28,162 bases of DNA from a virus. The stretch is from positions 1 to 28,162 of IMG/VR virus record IMGVR_UViG_3300021520_000010. One strand, 5' to 3'. Of this stretch, positions 13,821 to 22,800 are shown one piece after another (position 1 is the stretch's first letter; each line of letters opens with the position of its first letter). Both the position numbers and the translations under genes were made by a program. The notes under the pieces were generated by a model. The model was not told the origin of the DNA and did not search any database. It was given only the letters and a program-made list of their open reading frames with translations.

Positions 13821-14681
13821 ATGGCAAAATTAAGTAAAGAACTGGCCGCTGAGGCCATTAAGGGGATTGAAGGAGAAGAAGTTTATGTGTTCAGCACAAA
13901 GGAACATAATGAACTGCTTGATAATTACAAGAAGACCACGATTGAGGCAGAACTGAAAAGCCGTATCGCAAAGGTTTATGATGATGTTGATGCTGATTTT
14001 ACGACCGTAACGGGCCTAAAAAAGCCGGATGATCAAAAAACCTACAAATACTGGCCGGAAGTTGCGAAACAGTTGAAGGAAAAGGCTGATACCGCCGCCG
14101 CCGAAGTTGAGAAACTTAAAACAGGCGGTTCACCTGACCTGCTGAAGGAAATTGAAGCACTTCGCAAAGCTTCACTCGAAAAGGACAACGAATGGAAGGC
14201 AAAACTGGCAAAGGTTGAAACAGAATTGACCGTTAAGGACATTAAAAACACCCTGGATGCGTCGTTTCATGACCTTAAACTATCAAACTTGCCCAAACCA
14301 GTCCTTGACACGTTCATTGAAAGTGCAAAGAATAAACTGACACAATCAGCAAAGATTGTAAATGGGGAGATTGTTTTCATGGATGCCAATGGCGAACCCA
14401 GGATGAACAAGGAAACCTACAAGCCATACACCGCATCTGAGTTGATGGCGATGGAACTTGAACCGATTGTGGAAAAAGGGGATCAGCATAAAGGGGGAGG
14501 TTCGGCAAAGCCGGGTATCTCAAAAGACAAAGATGGGAAAATTGATGTAAGCCTGATGGTGCCCATAGCAGTAAAGACAAGGGTGGAACTCACGAAGTTC
14601 CTCATCGAGTCAGGACTGCCAAATAACACCGAAGAGTTTTTCGCAGCTTACGATAAGTATTCAGTTAATCTACCGATTTAA
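13821..14681 (+). CDS. Head scaffolding protein
   Basis: A 286-residue, mostly helical, charged protein immediately before the capsid gene, the usual scaffold position. Residues 85-150 form a long coiled coil (KQLKEKADTAAAEVEKLK, LLKEIEALRKASLEKDNEW), followed by a helical domain (LDASFHDLKLSNLPKPVLDTF) and a Gly/Lys-rich linker near residue 225. The C-terminal 40 residues end in a helix (VELTKFLIESGLPNNTEEFF), which could bind the capsid. No protease motif is seen. Scaffold is favoured over a minor head protein because of the coiled coil and gene order. Confidence 0.72.
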   Translation: MAKLSKELAAEAIKGIEGEEVYVFSTKEHNELLDNYKKTTIEAELKSRIAKVYDDVDADFTTVTGLKKPDDQKTYKYWPEVAKQLKEKADTAAAEVEKLKTGGSPDLLKEIEALRKASLEKDNEWKAKLAKVETELTVKDIKNTLDASFHDLKLSNLPKPVLDTFIESAKNKLTQSAKIVNGEIVFMDANGEPRMNKETYKPYTASELMAMELEPIVEKGDQHKGGGSAKPGISKDKDGKIDVSLMVPIAVKTRVELTKFLIESGLPNNTEEFFAAYDKYSVNLPI

Positions 14682-14728
14682 CAACGAACAGGGGCAGACA
14701 AAATTATTAACCTCTAAATTTTAAAAAA

Positions 14729-15751
14729 ATGGCTTATTTAGCAGCAACTGCCCTTCTGGAATACAGGCAGAAATACGCACAGTCCAATTTGGACAAGCAG
14801 GAGAACCGTGGAAGCGGATTCGGTCTGCTCTCTCTCGCCAAGCGCGACACGCCAAAGCTGATCACCCCACAGGCGCTTATCAATGCTCGTGGAACGGCTG
14901 CACGGTTAACCAAGGTTCCCGTATTACAGAAGATCACCTACACTCCTGGTTCAGCCCGTAGTTGTACCGGAGCCACCACAAATTCCGTTTCCGCGCTTGT
15001 CACAATCACATGGGTGACGTGGACCGCTGGTTTCCACATGGTTCCTTCGCAGTATGACAACAACGACATTGCCTACGTGGAGGATTTCAAAAACAAACTG
15101 TTTCACCTGGAGCGCAAACTCGCCGTTGACCTTGAGGGCGCCATCTACACCAAGTTGGACACCGTTAAGTCAACGTCATTCACCGCTGATGGTGCCCCGT
15201 TCCCTTTTACCGCGAACGTGATCACCGTACCGAACGCCGCGAAGAAAACCTACCTGAACGAAATCTATCAGTCTATGTATGCTGATGATTTCAATGGTCC
15301 GTTCAACATCGTTGGTTCACCAGCACTGATGAGCGCGAATGCGTTCTACAATAATCAGGGCGCCGGAAACCAGGAGAACACTATGTTCCAATTTGGCGAT
15401 TTCAACTTCGATTATTCCAACCGTGTCACCAAATCTGCTGGTGCGGAATCCACGTTCTTTGTGATGCCTCACGGTTCACTGGCTATCCTTGACTGGATTG
15501 ATCCGGATTCACGGGCTGGCAGAAGGATAAGCGAATCCAACTACTACACCTCGTTTAACCTTCCGATGGTTGGACTCAATGTAGGGTTACACGTTCAGAC
15601 CGCCTGCGCTGATAACACCACTGAAGCCGGAGCGGGACTGGAAGCATCTGTTACCGAGAACTACAACTTCTCCCTTGACTATGCGCTGATCACTCCGTAC
15701 ATCTCTGCCGGAGCCGGCCCGATCTTCAAGGCTGACATCACTACCCTTTAA
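14729..15751 (+). CDS. Major capsid protein
   Basis: A 340-residue protein following the scaffold. Features that fit HK97-fold capsids are an N-terminal helical arm (LLEYRQKYAQSNLDKQENRG), an extended loop with Gly, a spine-helix region (VEDFKNKLFHLERKLAVDLEGA, about residues 116-137), a P-domain segment (FNIVGSPALMSANAFYNNQG), and an axial-domain ending (NYNFSLDYALITPYISAGA). The codon use is richer in C-ending codons than its neighbours, as expected for a highly expressed gene. The call is by position, length and pattern; no single signature motif proves it. Confidence 0.78.
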   Translation: MAYLAATALLEYRQKYAQSNLDKQENRGSGFGLLSLAKRDTPKLITPQALINARGTAARLTKVPVLQKITYTPGSARSCTGATTNSVSALVTITWVTWTAGFHMVPSQYDNNDIAYVEDFKNKLFHLERKLAVDLEGAIYTKLDTVKSTSFTADGAPFPFTANVITVPNAAKKTYLNEIYQSMYADDFNGPFNIVGSPALMSANAFYNNQGAGNQENTMFQFGDFNFDYSNRVTKSAGAESTFFVMPHGSLAILDWIDPDSRAGRRISESNYYTSFNLPMVGLNVGLHVQTACADNTTEAGAGLEASVTENYNFSLDYALITPYISAGAGPIFKADITTL

Positions 15752-15833
15752 TTAGGGACCGTCACGGTTCAATGCGCTCGTACCTAACGAACCGCAATCC
15801 CTTCGGGGATTCACCTCCTTAATAGCAAGCCCA
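15752..15833 (+). promoter_or_regulatory. Structured leader between capsid and neck genes, with a UUCG hairpin and a 16S-tail-like sequence
   Basis: CGGTTC pairs with GAACCG about 20 bases later, and AATCCC-TTCG-GGGATT (15796-15811) is a perfect six-pair stem with a UUCG loop. Immediately after it comes CACCTCCTTAA (15812-15822), identical to the core of the 16S rRNA 3' tail. There is no T run, so it is not a standard terminator. It may be an RNA processing or stability element that lowers expression after the capsid gene. Confidence 0.4.
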
Positions 15834-17123
15834 ATGTTCAGTATAACAGACATACAAACCGCTTTTTCAGGATTAATCGGGTGGAGAGAATCTGTAAACA
15901 CCGAACTTCCGGCGCTTACAACGGCATTAAAAACCAGTACATCCGGCCTGTTTTACAACGACGCACACCCACTTATCACCCCAGAGAATCTTGACGCAGC
16001 CGGCCCGAATTATGACGGTGTAGCCAACGCAACCTGGGTGGCCGGCACAACTTATGCGATCGGAGCGGTTGTTCGGTATAACGGGGTGACATACACCTCA
16101 CTTCAGGCAGCGAACACAGGCAAGAACCCATCCACAGAGATTACATGGTGGAAAGCTCAGTTCAATCTATTCCTTGAACAATTAACCAACACCGCTATTA
16201 TCAATATGATTCAGCGGGTTATTAACGACAAACAACTCTCCGGGGCAAGTAAGGCGTTACTGGATGATGTGAAAATATTTGATGGAGATGGCCGGATAAC
16301 TTCATCTATTGTAACTCAGTCAAGGTTTGTCGGGTTTGAAATAAAAGTTAAAAATTATGAAGGCCTTATTGCGTCTATCACCCGTCTTGGGGCGCAGTTT
16401 ACAGAGGCACAATCCGGGCTTACGATTTATCTGTTCCATTCATCCCAGGACACGGCGGTTGCAACGTATTCACTAACCACAACGGTTGCAAAATCTATGC
16501 AGTGGCTGGTTCCAGTGGACCTCAATATGAACTTCTGCAAGTTTTCAAAGACTGACGCCGGAGGTGCATGGTACATCGGATATTTTGAAGATGATATTAC
16601 CGGACAGGCAATAAACCGAGATATTGATCTGGTTTCTGAACCATGCGGGACGTGTTTAAAGGATGCGTATAATCGGTTCTCATGGGAGATGAGAAGGAGG
16701 TTTTTTGAGATGACCCCCATTGCCATTGACTTTAAGTATCTCAATGGAGTATCGCTGCCAGACATGGATGGCGTTACTTATACCTCAAATGTAAATTGGG
16801 GACTGAATTTATCCATTACAGCTCACTGTGATCTGACTGATTTCTTTGTGGACAATAAGACGATATTTCTTCGGGCACTCTGGAAGCAGATGGCGCATGA
16901 CGTGATACGCCAGATCGCATTCTCTACCCGCATGGACGGTGCAATGCAAACACTTCGGTCAGACGCCTATATCGAACTCAAAGGCGATCCTACGCGTCCG
17001 TATAAGTCAGGATTGGAATACGAATTAACCAAGGAATACGAAGCATTGAATATTTCGACAGCGGATATAAACAGTCCGTGTTTTGGAAAGAAAAACAAGG
17101 GGATTAAGGTCGGAGGGATCTGA
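15834..17123 (+). CDS. Neck-region structural protein with an inserted CBM5/12-like sugar-binding module
   Basis: A 429-residue protein of a type recurrent after the capsid gene in Bacteroidota phages. Residues 1-60 (MFSITDIQTAFSGLIGWRES) are followed by a module at about 68-106 with the chitin-binding type 3 pattern: W-AGTTYAIGAVVRYNGVTY, then a NTG-NP turn and a final WW. The rest contains a LFDGDGR/SRFVGFEI-like core and a Cys-rich segment (EPCGTCLKDAYNRF, about 279-292). The module should put a carbohydrate-binding patch on the head-tail junction. The role of the main body is unknown; a connector or neck fibre base is inferred from position. Confidence 0.68.
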   Translation: MFSITDIQTAFSGLIGWRESVNTELPALTTALKTSTSGLFYNDAHPLITPENLDAAGPNYDGVANATWVAGTTYAIGAVVRYNGVTYTSLQAANTGKNPSTEITWWKAQFNLFLEQLTNTAIINMIQRVINDKQLSGASKALLDDVKIFDGDGRITSSIVTQSRFVGFEIKVKNYEGLIASITRLGAQFTEAQSGLTIYLFHSSQDTAVATYSLTTTVAKSMQWLVPVDLNMNFCKFSKTDAGGAWYIGYFEDDITGQAINRDIDLVSEPCGTCLKDAYNRFSWEMRRRFFEMTPIAIDFKYLNGVSLPDMDGVTYTSNVNWGLNLSITAHCDLTDFFVDNKTIFLRALWKQMAHDVIRQIAFSTRMDGAMQTLRSDAYIELKGDPTRPYKSGLEYELTKEYEALNISTADINSPCFGKKNKGIKVGGI

Positions 17124-17124
17124 C

Positions 17125-17565
17125 ATGACACTGGATGGGTTTATCGACATGGCTAAAAAAGTTGATATGTCGGTTATTATCAACCAGGCGGTTATGAGAA
17201 GTGAAGATCAGGTTATAAACCTAAACACAAAATCACAACTTAGCAACAGGGGGATAGGGAGTGACGGTACGCCATTAACACCGCCATATCGACCGCGAAC
17301 TATTGAGATGAAAAAACGAAAGGGACAAACTACTGCATTTGTGACAACCAGAGATACAGGAGAATGGCACGACAATTTTGAAATAATTTACAAATCAAAC
17401 CAAATAGAATTTACAGCACGTCCGACATTTCACCAGGGGGTTAATGTGACCCAATATTTGCAGAAACGGTACGGAAATAAGTTGTTTGGGTTGGTTGATT
17501 TCAATATAACAAAGTTACAGCAGATCATTTTACCGTCGATACTACAACAATTGCGCAATGGGTAA
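17125..17565 (+). CDS. Head-tail joining or tail completion protein (HK97 gp10-like candidate)
   Basis: The ATG at 17125 (146 residues) follows the previous stop by one base and has GGAGGG nine bases upstream, a rare Shine-Dalgarno match in this window; an earlier in-frame ATG at 17083 would overlap the neck gene. The segment LTPPYRPRTIEMKKRKGQTT, then TRDTGEWHDNFEI, resembles virion-morphogenesis and tail completion proteins that carry LxxTGxLxxSF. It ends with a helix and an 8-base overlap with the next gene. The assignment is by order and weak motif. Confidence 0.6.
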   Translation: MTLDGFIDMAKKVDMSVIINQAVMRSEDQVINLNTKSQLSNRGIGSDGTPLTPPYRPRTIEMKKRKGQTTAFVTTRDTGEWHDNFEIIYKSNQIEFTARPTFHQGVNVTQYLQKRYGNKLFGLVDFNITKLQQIILPSILQQLRNG

Positions 17566-18220
17566 GAAGGCACCAACAACATCAGGGGTTATCAATTCAA
17601 CCGGAACACAGTTGGGTTTGTTTAAAATTATGGAGTATATCGCAGGGGTATTTGATACAAAATTTAACGATTCCAATAAGTATGGAACATCGTCAGTCCC
17701 ATCTGAAACTATTTTACACTGCTTCGGATTGGTTGACCGGTACTCGCGGGCAGATGGAGAGGTAATTCCATTGGTTTACAACCAGGGCGGAACACTTCAA
17801 GACCCAATCGAATTGTTACCAACTGATCGGTGGGCAGGGTATATGTTTTTTGATCGTAACGAACCGATTATTTATTCTGTTCCACGGGATTATAATCAGA
17901 TGTCCGGGTGGGTAACGGAAACGGCAAAAGTGTCTATTATTTTCTTTTTCAACATGAAATTACAGAACTATTATACAAAATGGGGAAGTGATTATCGTAT
18001 TCAGAAAGAAACCATCCGGGAGCGGATATTAACAATCTTAACCAAAGAAACACCAAAAAAGGGAGGTCAATTTATCGTAAAATCATGCGTCGATACGAAT
18101 GTTGCAGAAGTATTTAAAGGGTATGCAGTTCAAGATTCAAAATACATTGCTGATTTACAACCATTCTATTCACTTCGTTTCGAAGTAGAAATATCATATT
18201 CACAACCTTGTAGTGTATGA
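17558..18220 (+). CDS. Tail-region structural protein, possible tail terminator
   Basis: A 220-residue strand-rich protein (ETILHCFGLVDRYSRADGEV; YDQMSGWVT-type segment; FYSLRFEVEISYSQPCSV). No motif identifies it. In related gene orders the slot between a gp10-like protein and the tail chaperones holds the tail terminator and the tail tube protein, so either is possible. It overlaps the previous gene by 8 bases and the glycosyltransferase by ATGA. Its sequence is AT-richer than the capsid gene. Confidence 0.55.
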   Translation: MGKKAPTTSGVINSTGTQLGLFKIMEYIAGVFDTKFNDSNKYGTSSVPSETILHCFGLVDRYSRADGEVIPLVYNQGGTLQDPIELLPTDRWAGYMFFDRNEPIIYSVPRDYNQMSGWVTETAKVSIIFFFNMKLQNYYTKWGSDYRIQKETIRERILTILTKETPKKGGQFIVKSCVDTNVAEVFKGYAVQDSKYIADLQPFYSLRFEVEISYSQPCSV

Positions 18221-19074
18221 CCAAACTCTCGGTAGCCATAATCGCCCGTGACCGACAGACAGAGATAGAAACCTGCCTGAAATCGGTGCGTGGATCCGAT
18301 GAGATTATTGTGCTCGACACCGGATCAGTTGATAAAACACCGCAGATTGCCATTGCTAACGGCGCAAAGGTGTTCTACTCAAGGTGGGAAGATGATTTCG
18401 CGGCAGCACGGAACAGGTGTCTCGACTATGTTCACAATCCGTGGGTGTTGTCGATAGATACAGATGAGGTTCTGTCAACCGGGATAGAGTCGGTGTATAA
18501 TTTCATCAACCGGAATTTCGCGTCAAAGGTTGTGGGAGTTAGGATTGATCAACCAAATGGAACCTCGTTTTATGGAGCAAGACTATTCAGAAAAGAATCA
18601 GCGCACTGGCAACGTGAAATCCACGAAGAACTTGACCGCCAGGCGGATATGGTCACAGATGAAGTTACGATACAACATAGACCCGCCAAGGACCATGCCT
18701 CCAATCCCGACCGGAACATTACGATTCTTCGCAGAGTTTTAGAAAAGAATCCACGATCCAAAATGGACGTGTATTACCTGGGGGAAGAATTGTTCAACCT
18801 GGAACAGTACGACGCTGCACTGTACTGGTTGCAGTATTACACCGAATTAGACCCGGTATCACCGAACCTGACAACCGAGGCGTTATACCTCACTGCTGAA
18901 TGCTATTGCCGTCTACACCGCGTATCCAATGGGATTGACGCCATTGCAAAGGCTACAAAGATCAACCCGGAAATGAAGGTATTGTACGGAAAAATGTTTG
19001 ATTTGACAAAGAATGACAAATGGAAGGCGCTTGAAAAAAAAGCTACTAATCGCAATGTATTAAAACTGAGATGA
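18217..19074 (+). CDS. Family 2 glycosyltransferase with TPR-like tail, inside the tail operon
   Basis: A 285-residue enzyme of the SPO/SpsA-like family 2 type. MTKLSVAIIARDR and IIVLDTGSVDKT (residues 30-41) form the nucleotide-sugar site, LSIDTDEVL (79-87) carries the DxD metal motif, and WQREIHEELD (131-140) is the conserved acceptor-side segment of this group. Residues 180-260 are helical repeats resembling TPRs (YYLGEELFNLEQYDAALYWL). Coupled ATGA overlaps at both ends place it firmly in the tail operon, so it is likely made with virion proteins and may glycosylate one of them. Modification of the host surface is an alternative. Confidence 0.82.
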   Translation: MTKLSVAIIARDRQTEIETCLKSVRGSDEIIVLDTGSVDKTPQIAIANGAKVFYSRWEDDFAAARNRCLDYVHNPWVLSIDTDEVLSTGIESVYNFINRNFASKVVGVRIDQPNGTSFYGARLFRKESAHWQREIHEELDRQADMVTDEVTIQHRPAKDHASNPDRNITILRRVLEKNPRSKMDVYYLGEELFNLEQYDAALYWLQYYTELDPVSPNLTTEALYLTAECYCRLHRVSNGIDAIAKATKINPEMKVLYGKMFDLTKNDKWKALEKKATNRNVLKLR

Positions 19075-19490
19075 TAACCACCGAACTGAATGGACATAAG
19101 ATAACGACATGGGAGAGTATTGATGAACTCCCGATCAGCAGGTTCTCGGCATTCAACCGATACCTGATGTTGTCAGATGGGATGGGTTCGTCGTTCTCGG
19201 ATATTGAAAGCACCCACATCCGCCCGCTGGTTCAGATCATCGAAGATAAAACCAGGGCATTACAGCAGATTACTAACCTTAGAGAATTAATATTCAACAT
19301 ACTGAATGGGTTGAACTTTGAACATCGGGCATACTGTGTTCTGATTCATTCGATTGACGGGGAGGTGCTGACGGGATATTCAGAAACGGATGTCGATGAG
19401 ATACTGAAAAGGCTTGACAAGATTGGCGTGACGAATGAGTTGGTTAAAAAAAAAATGACAGCACAAAACGAAACTGTAACGAAGAAATGA
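19071..19490 (+). CDS. Tail assembly chaperone, gpG-like
   Basis: A 139-residue helical protein just before the tape measure gene region, the position of lambda gpG. It is acidic with long helices (EDKTRALQQITNLRELIFNI). Near its end the codons GTT AAA AAA AAA ATG form a run of ten A (19446-19455). A -1 slip there enters a frame that stays open into the next gene, making a longer gpGT-like fusion of about 244 residues. The gpG/gpGT arrangement is widely conserved in long-tailed phages. Here it is inferred from position and frame logic. Confidence 0.7.
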   Translation: MITTELNGHKITTWESIDELPISRFSAFNRYLMLSDGMGSSFSDIESTHIRPLVQIIEDKTRALQQITNLRELIFNILNGLNFEHRAYCVLIHSIDGEVLTGYSETDVDEILKRLDKIGVTNELVKKKMTAQNETVTKK

Positions 19491-19804
19491 ACAAACTATT
19501 CCCGGAGCAATCGGGGAATATGATGGAAACCAATTATTACGAAAAAATTAAACAGAGAACAATACTCATTGGTGAGCAGATAATTGAGGATGATGAACAC
19601 AATAAGGAATCAATCGAAGAGATCAATAGGTGGCTGGCCGGTCAGATTCGTCCGCGTGACCTGGTTAAAGCTGAACTGGACATGATCAAGTCGTTTGAGG
19701 AGATGTGTGTGATCATTCAGAAAGAGGGTCACGGAAGAGTAAAGGACATGACGGTAATGGAGTTTTACACGGTTATAGGGTTGATTAAGAAAAAGAAAAT
19801 CTGA
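19487..19804 (+). CDS. Tail assembly chaperone extension, gpT-like (105 residues if started separately)
   Basis: ATG at 19487 overlaps the previous stop by ATGA. The frame is also open upstream to the A-run at 19446-19455, so it can be made as a -1 fusion to the gpG-like protein. The product is helical and charged (YEKIKQRTILIGEQIIEDDE; DLVKAELDMIKSFEEMCVII), as expected for the T domain that recruits tube protein to the tape measure. Its stop shares one base with the tape-measure start (TGATG at 19802-19806). Confidence 0.65.
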   Translation: MNKLFPEQSGNMMETNYYEKIKQRTILIGEQIIEDDEHNKESIEEINRWLAGQIRPRDLVKAELDMIKSFEEMCVIIQKEGHGRVKDMTVMEFYTVIGLIKKKKI

Positions 19805-22800
19805 TGAGTAACCCAATAAAACATAATGAGATAGTCGAATCGGGTAATCCGTTTGAGGAAGCCATTAACGGGGCGAAGGAACTGATGGCCGTAATGAATA
19901 AACTCAAGGCGGAGGCCGTTGCATTGACTAAATCAATGGTCGCATCTCAGCGAACCACACCGTCGAATACCAAGGCCGGTCAGGGTGGAATATCCAACGG
20001 GGCGGAAGATATTGTCAAGATGCAAGCCACGATCAATAAGTTGAACGCGGAGATTGCGGAACTGACCCGGAAATATAACTCGTTAACCCAGGCGTCAAAG
20101 AATTACAACACCGCCGTTCAGAAACTTACCGAGGAGGAAAAGACACTCATCAAGTTAGAACAGTTAAAGGCGAAGGAACTATCCGCGCTGAACGGTTCGT
20201 ATGCGAAACTTTCCGCGTCAATGGCTCGGATGAAGTACGAACAGAAGAACTTCCATGAGGTCGGAACTGCCGGATATAAGAAACTTGACGCTCAAATCAA
20301 CCAGGTTGACAAATCGCTGAAGAAACTCGATGCTGCTCACGGTGTATTCGGTCGCAACGTAGGAAACTATGTTTCAGCGGTCCGTAACGCATGGATGGGA
20401 ATCACTACAGCTATGGCCGGCACATTTTACGCAGTCAAGAGGTGGGTGATGATGAATGCCGAACTGTCCGATTCGATGGCGGCGGTTCGCAGGACAACCG
20501 GGATGACGCAGGTGGAGGTGAATAACCTGAACGAACGGTTACGCACACTGAACACCCGAACTGCACAGAACTCGCTGCTTGACCTTGCCCACGTTGCCGG
20601 TAAACTCGGTATTGCTAAAGATGAGATATTCGGATTCGTCAAGGCTGCCGACATGATCGGAGTGGCACTGGGCAAGGATTTGGGGAATAATGAAGAGGCG
20701 ATCAACCAACTTGGTCGTATCGTTCAGATATTTAAGGTTTCAGAGGGTGGTGTTGGAATGGAAAAAGCCTTACTGAAGGTTGGGTCCGCGCTGAAAGATT
20801 TGGGCAATGCGTCCGTGGCAGAAGAAACCAATATTATCGACTTTACGAAACGAATGGGTGGGTTGGCGTCAGTCACCGGCGTTTCGATTGATAAGATTAT
20901 GGGTCTTGGTGCCACTATGGATATTCTTGGTCAGACGATGGAGGTTTCATCGACCGCTGTCAACCAGATTTGGATCGGGATGGCTCAAAAGACCGAGAAG
21001 TTCGCCAAGATTGCAGGAATGTCGGTCTTGGATTTCAAAAAGTTAATGACCAGGGATTTCAACGAGGCGTTCATTGCCGTAGCGGAAGGATTACAGAAAT
21101 CCAAGGGTGGTGTATTTGAACTGGCTGAGTACTTCAATGGATTAGGTTTGGATGGTAGAAGGTTGATTGGGGTTATGTCGGTTCTGGCCGGGAATATCGG
21201 TCAGTTCAGAACGCAGATGGATATTGCCAAGAAATCACTGGATGCCGGTACAACTGCCGGACAACAATTTGCAATTCAAAATGAAACACTTGCGGCATCT
21301 ATTGACAAGGCAACTAAGGCGTTTAACAATTTCGTTGCCAATTCTGGAATACTTACATTAATGCAACAGGCGGCACAAAAAATGGCTGCAAGTTTTGACC
21401 AGATGTCTATCAGTGCCAGTATTGTAAAAATGGCACTTTCGGGTGGACTTGTCGGAGCATTTAAACTCAATGTACCGTCAACAGAAGAAGAATTACAGGG
21501 TAAAAAATCCGAAGCAAGTAAGACTAAGAATGAAACACTTCGCCGTGGGTTGATGATGGAAATTAGCCTTGGCGAAAAAGTGTTGGAGATTGAAAAGTTA
21601 CGCAGGAAGAACCAAGAGGCAATATCCAAGTTAAAACAGGATGAGTTGCAGCGAATGTTGGCTCAGGGACTTTTAAACCCCGATGGGTCAAAGAAAACCA
21701 AAGCTGAGATTAACGCTGATAAACTTGCATCACGTGAAGCCGCAAAAGCATTAAAGGAGCAGCAGAAACTCGAAGAGGAATATTATCAGTTTTTACTGTC
21801 TATTAATAAAGTAACAACTCAGGAAATAATAGATCACGAACGTAAAAAACTGATCGAGCAGGGTGTTTGGAAGAAAGCAACTGTCGAGGAACAGGCACAA
21901 TGGGAATACCAGATTAAGAAAAAGTACGCAGAGAAGGACTTTTCTGATACGATGGTACGTGTTAGTAACCTCATGGGTATTCTCCGGTCTGTCAACGGTT
22001 CCAAAGATTTCAAGGGTGGCAAATACAACATCCCGTCCGGTCCCAACGGTGAGAATCCCGGATTGATGCAGGGAGGATTACCCACACCGGAAGGATTACG
22101 CCCGATGGACGACAGGTCAGGCGATTTGGCAAAAGGATTAAAAGCACTGTACGATTACAACGCCGGTGGACCGCTGGATGTCGAAACATGGCAGGACAAG
22201 TTCAAGAAGATCGTTGCGGTTGTTCAGGAATTTTCACAGCAGGTCAGTAATCTGCTCGGTTCTATATCGGCCAACTACCAGGTCAACATGGAGAACGACC
22301 TTGCTGCATCCGAAGCCAAGTACACCAAGGAATACGAAATGCTTGACCAGGCTGTTGCCGGTAAAACCATGTCTGAACGCAACGCCGCCAATCAGAAACT
22401 TGCGCTCGAAAAGAAACAGAAGGCCGAACAACTGCGCATCGAAAAAGAGCACAAGAAGAAACAGCAAGACCTCGCCTACATCCAGGCGATCATCAATATC
22501 GCGCAGGGTGTGACGATGAGTATAGCTCAGATGGGTATGCCACTCGGCCTGATCGGTGCGGCAATGGCAATCGCAGCCGGAGCCATCGAACTCGACACCA
22601 TCAGTTCACAAAAGTTTGCCAAGGGCGGTTCGGGTGAAGTACTCAAGGGTGCGCGTCACTCCCAGGGTGGTATAAAGATACCCGGCGTCGGTGAAGCTGA
22701 GGGCGGTGAATACTTCGCCATCATCAACCGTGAAGCAACACAGCGGTACAGTAATGAACTGCCGGTTCTGTTCGATTCGATCAACAACCAGCGGTACGAT

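Noticed and set aside
15752-15833. tRNA-like look (GGTTCAA) in the leader after the capsid gene
   Set aside because: No acceptor stem or cloverleaf of the right length can be drawn, and there is no CCA or anticodon arm.
22234-22513. ORFs of 77 and 115 codons in other frames of the tape-measure gene
   Set aside because: These are shadows of a GC-biased coiled-coil stretch, with low-complexity Arg, Ser, Leu and Phe composition.
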